The notes under the pieces were generated by a model. The model ran no database searches. It had not been told where the DNA came from and saw only the letters and a list, made by a program, of their open reading frames with translations. Positions 6,946 to 8,593 of a stretch of 8,593 nucleotides of DNA are shown piece after piece. Made by a program: the position numbers and the translations under genes. Every line of letters begins with the position of its first letter. Position 1 is the stretch's first letter. The stretch lies in contig JAEZBP010000329.1 in assembly GCA_023427125.1 (NCBI GenBank), forward strand, positions 1-8,593. The letters are read 5' to 3'. The stretch is from Pseudomonadota bacterium (lineage in GTDB: Bacteria; Myxococcota_A; Polyangia; Polyangiales; Sandaracinaceae).

Positions 6946-8361
6946 ATGAAGAAGAGAACGTGGACCACTCTGGTCGCCGGTCTGCTCGCGCTCGGCACGG
7001 CGGCGACGCTGGCGACTGCGCAGCAGCGCGAAGGCGCCGACGCGGAGACGGAGCAGGCGAGCGCGCAGGAAGGATCCGCGCTCTCGCGCCTGCCGATTCG
7101 CCGCGAGCGGCTCGACAACGGGCTGCGCGTCGTGATGAGCCCGGACCGGACCGTCCCGACGGTCGCGGTCGCGGTGTACTACGACGTCGGCTCGCGCAAC
7201 GAGGTGCGCGGGCGCTCCGGCTTCGCGCATCTCTTCGAGCACATGATGTTCCAGGGCTCGGAGAACGTCGGCAAAGGCGAGCACTTCTCGCTCGTGATGA
7301 ACCGCGGCGGCTCGATGAACGGTACGACCAGTCACGACCGCACGAACTACTTCGAGACGCTGCCGAGCAACGAGCTCGCGCTCGGCCTCTGGCTCGAGGC
7401 CGACCGCATGCGCTCGCTCGCGGTCACCGCCGAGAACTTCGAGAACCAGCGCCAGGTCGTGATGGAGGAGTACCGGCAGAGCTATCAGAACCAGCCCTAC
7501 TCGATGAGCTTCCTCCGCATCAACGAGCTCGCCTACGGCGACTATTGGCCGTACGCGCACTCCACCATCGGCGACCTCGCGGACCTGCAGAACGCCCCCT
7601 TGAGCGCGGTGCAGGAGTTCTTCAACTCGTACTACGCGCCGAACAACGCGGTGCTCAGCATCGCTGGCGACTTCGATCCGGACGAGGCGATGCAGCTCGT
7701 GCGGCGCTACTTCGGCGAGATCCCGACGCGCGAGGTCCCGCCCTACCAGCCGGGCCAGCTCGCGCCGCAGACCAGCGAGCGCACCGACACGATGCAGGAT
7801 CCGCTCGCAGAGCTGCCCGGCTTCCACCTCGCGTGGCACATCCCGCCGATGCGTGAGACCGACCACTACGCGCTCGAGGTGATGGGCCTCGTCCTCGGCG
7901 ACGGCGAGTCCTCGCGCCTCTACCAGGAGCTCGTGAAGGAGCGGGAGCTCGTCCAGTCGATCTACGCGGGCACCGACGATCGGCGCGGGCCCGATCTCTT
8001 CAGCGTGTGGGCCATCGTCGCCAACGGGCACACACCCGACGAGGTGAGGCCGCACGTCTTCGCGCAGCTCGAGCGCATCGCGCGCGAGGGCGTGAGCGCG
8101 CGCGAGCTCGAGAAGGCGAAGAACCGAGTGCGCTCGAGCTTCGTGTTCGGCCTGCAGTCGAACCTCTCGCGCGCGCGTGAGCTCGCCGAGTACGAGACCT
8201 ACTGGGGCAACGCCGAGCTGATCCGCACCGAGCTCGATCGCTACCTCGCCGTCACGAACGACGACATCCGCCGAGTGGCGGGGCAGTACTTCGCCGCGAC
8301 CAACCGCACGGTGCTCGACGTCGTGCCCGCGCCACGGCAGCAGGAAGGAGCCGCCCAGTGA
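6946..8361 (+). CDS. Secreted M16-family zinc metallopeptidase
   Basis: Predicted periplasmic or secreted protease of the pitrilysin/processing-peptidase family (M16B-like length, 471 residues). A signal peptide (MKKRTW plus hydrophobic core) probably ends at LATA-QQ, residue 25; an acidic linker follows to about 48. The N-domain starts at RRERLDNGLRVVMSPD (52-67). It carries the inverted zinc motif HLFEH (His95, Glu98, His99), with the third ligand expected at the Glu pair in VVMEEYRQ (Glu174/175). A conserved region follows, with YAHSTIGDLADL (203-214) and FFNSYYAPNNAVLSIAGDF (225-243). The C-domain (about 290-460) has the family segment GDGESSRLYQELVKERELV (318-336), which in related enzymes holds the substrate-binding Arg/Tyr pair. 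Both parts of the active site are therefore present, and the protein could act alone or as a homodimer. Many M16B genes sit next to a second, HxxEH-less partner; none is visible here. The gene is divergent from cinA. The physiological substrate is unknown. Confidence 0.93.
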   Translation: MKKRTWTTLVAGLLALGTAATLATAQQREGADAETEQASAQEGSALSRLPIRRERLDNGLRVVMSPDRTVPTVAVAVYYDVGSRNEVRGRSGFAHLFEHMMFQGSENVGKGEHFSLVMNRGGSMNGTTSHDRTNYFETLPSNELALGLWLEADRMRSLAVTAENFENQRQVVMEEYRQSYQNQPYSMSFLRINELAYGDYWPYAHSTIGDLADLQNAPLSAVQEFFNSYYAPNNAVLSIAGDFDPDEAMQLVRRYFGEIPTREVPPYQPGQLAPQTSERTDTMQDPLAELPGFHLAWHIPPMRETDHYALEVMGLVLGDGESSRLYQELVKERELVQSIYAGTDDRRGPDLFSVWAIVANGHTPDEVRPHVFAQLERIAREGVSARELEKAKNRVRSSFVFGLQSNLSRARELAEYETYWGNAELIRTELDRYLAVTNDDIRRVAGQYFAATNRTVLDVVPAPRQQEGAAQ

Positions 8362-8369
8362 CCAAGGAG

Positions 8370-8443
8370 CGCAGCGGAGTGACGGTAGGCCGACACCTGC
8401 CGCCGTTTGCAGGTGTCGGGATGCCGTCACGCAGCGGAGCGAC
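8370..8443. repeat. Imperfect hairpin flanked by 14-bp direct repeats
   Basis: The core is a perfect 11-bp inverted repeat, CCGACACCTGC (8390-8400) and GCAGGTGTCGG (8409-8419), around an 8-nt loop. After a 2x2 internal mismatch the arms pair again over nine bases (GTGACGGTA 8379-8387 with TGCCGTCAC 8422-8430, one G-U pair). The stem-loop is flanked and partly overlapped by direct repeats CGCAGCGGAGTGAC (8370-8383) and CGCAGCGGAGCGAC (8430-8443), one mismatch, exactly 60 bp apart. It begins 8 bp after the peptidase stop. No T-run follows on either strand, so it is a poor intrinsic terminator. It looks more like a REP- or MITE-like element, but only one copy is visible here. Confidence 0.6.
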
Positions 8444-8476
8444 CCATATCGTCGATCCCACGCCCGCACCTACGGC

Positions 8477-8593
8477 GTGCTCGCGATCGGCGCGAGCGTC
8501 CCGATGATCGGCGGCGCGATCCTGCTCGCGCGAGCCGGCCTCCACGCAGGCCTCGAGGCGCCGCTGGATCTCGACGCGCTCTCGGCGCTGGAG
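8477..8593 (+). CDS. Possible start of a membrane-anchored protein, 3' partial
   Basis: Not recognised. From about 8465 to the right edge one plus-strand frame has strongly G/C-biased third positions and encodes a hydrophobic segment (VLAIGASVPMIGGAILLA) followed by a polar, acidic stretch (GLEAPLDLDALSALE), as in a single membrane anchor followed by a soluble domain. The frame is open back into the peptidase gene, but the first possible start after the peptidase stop is the GTG at 8477 (next ATG 8504), and neither has a Shine-Dalgarno sequence. The basic residues just before the GTG (RRSHARTYG) would make a natural N-region for the anchor, which suggests that the real start is disrupted or upstream. 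The gene may have been altered by the hairpin element before it. Confidence 0.35.
   Translation, partial: MLAIGASVPMIGGAILLARAGLHAGLEAPLDLDALSALE

Noticed and set aside
6862..8469. Minus-strand open frame (535 codons) opposite the M16 peptidase gene
   Set aside because: Longer than the real gene, but its product is Val/Arg/His/Leu-rich low-complexity sequence, whereas the plus strand carries a signal peptide, HLFEH and the conserved M16 segments.

Overview
The window is very GC-rich DNA with strong G/C bias at third codon positions, so long open frames appear on both strands. The gene content suggests a myxobacterium (Myxococcota, perhaps Polyangia). The CarD-family protein closely resembles Myxococcus CdnL, and a possible SOS box before recA resembles the motif I recall for Myxococcus LexA. 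This placement is inference from sequence style; no marker gene such as 16S is present.

Layout: (1) nt 1-1701, plus strand: the 3' part of an Slt-type lytic transglycosylase, open at the left edge. (2) nt 1730-6780, minus strand, read from right to left: cinA, recA, an unrecognised lipoprotein, a cdnL/carD-type regulator and hisIE. cinA has its own promoter-like sequence (TTGACG-N17-TAGGCT). recA follows after a 199-bp gap holding a weak promoter candidate and a CTG-N10-CAG element. The lipoprotein gene starts 47 bp after recA. cdnL has a strong promoter-like sequence (TTGACC-N17-TAGGCT), and hisIE follows it after 24 bp, so cdnL-hisIE is a likely operon. (3) nt 6946-8361, plus strand, divergent from cinA: a secreted M16 zinc peptidase with an intact HxxEH motif. 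(4) nt 8362-8593: a long imperfect hairpin flanked by 14-bp direct repeats, then a coding-like frame with a membrane segment that runs off the right edge without a convincing start.

Functionally, cinA and recA form a DNA-repair/NAD-salvage neighbourhood, as in several other bacteria. CdnL is a general transcription-initiation factor acting on RNA polymerase, and HisIE performs two early steps of histidine synthesis. The transglycosylase, lipoprotein and M16 peptidase are cell-envelope proteins. I see no tRNA, rRNA, CRISPR array, transposase or prophage gene. No intergenic gap reaches 300 bp; the largest are 232 bp at the right edge, 199 bp before recA, 191 bp before cdnL and 165 bp between cinA and the peptidase gene. 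I found no clearly new multi-gene system. The most useful leads are the recA operator candidate, the matching cinA and cdnL promoters, the hairpin element after the peptidase gene and the unknown lipoprotein.
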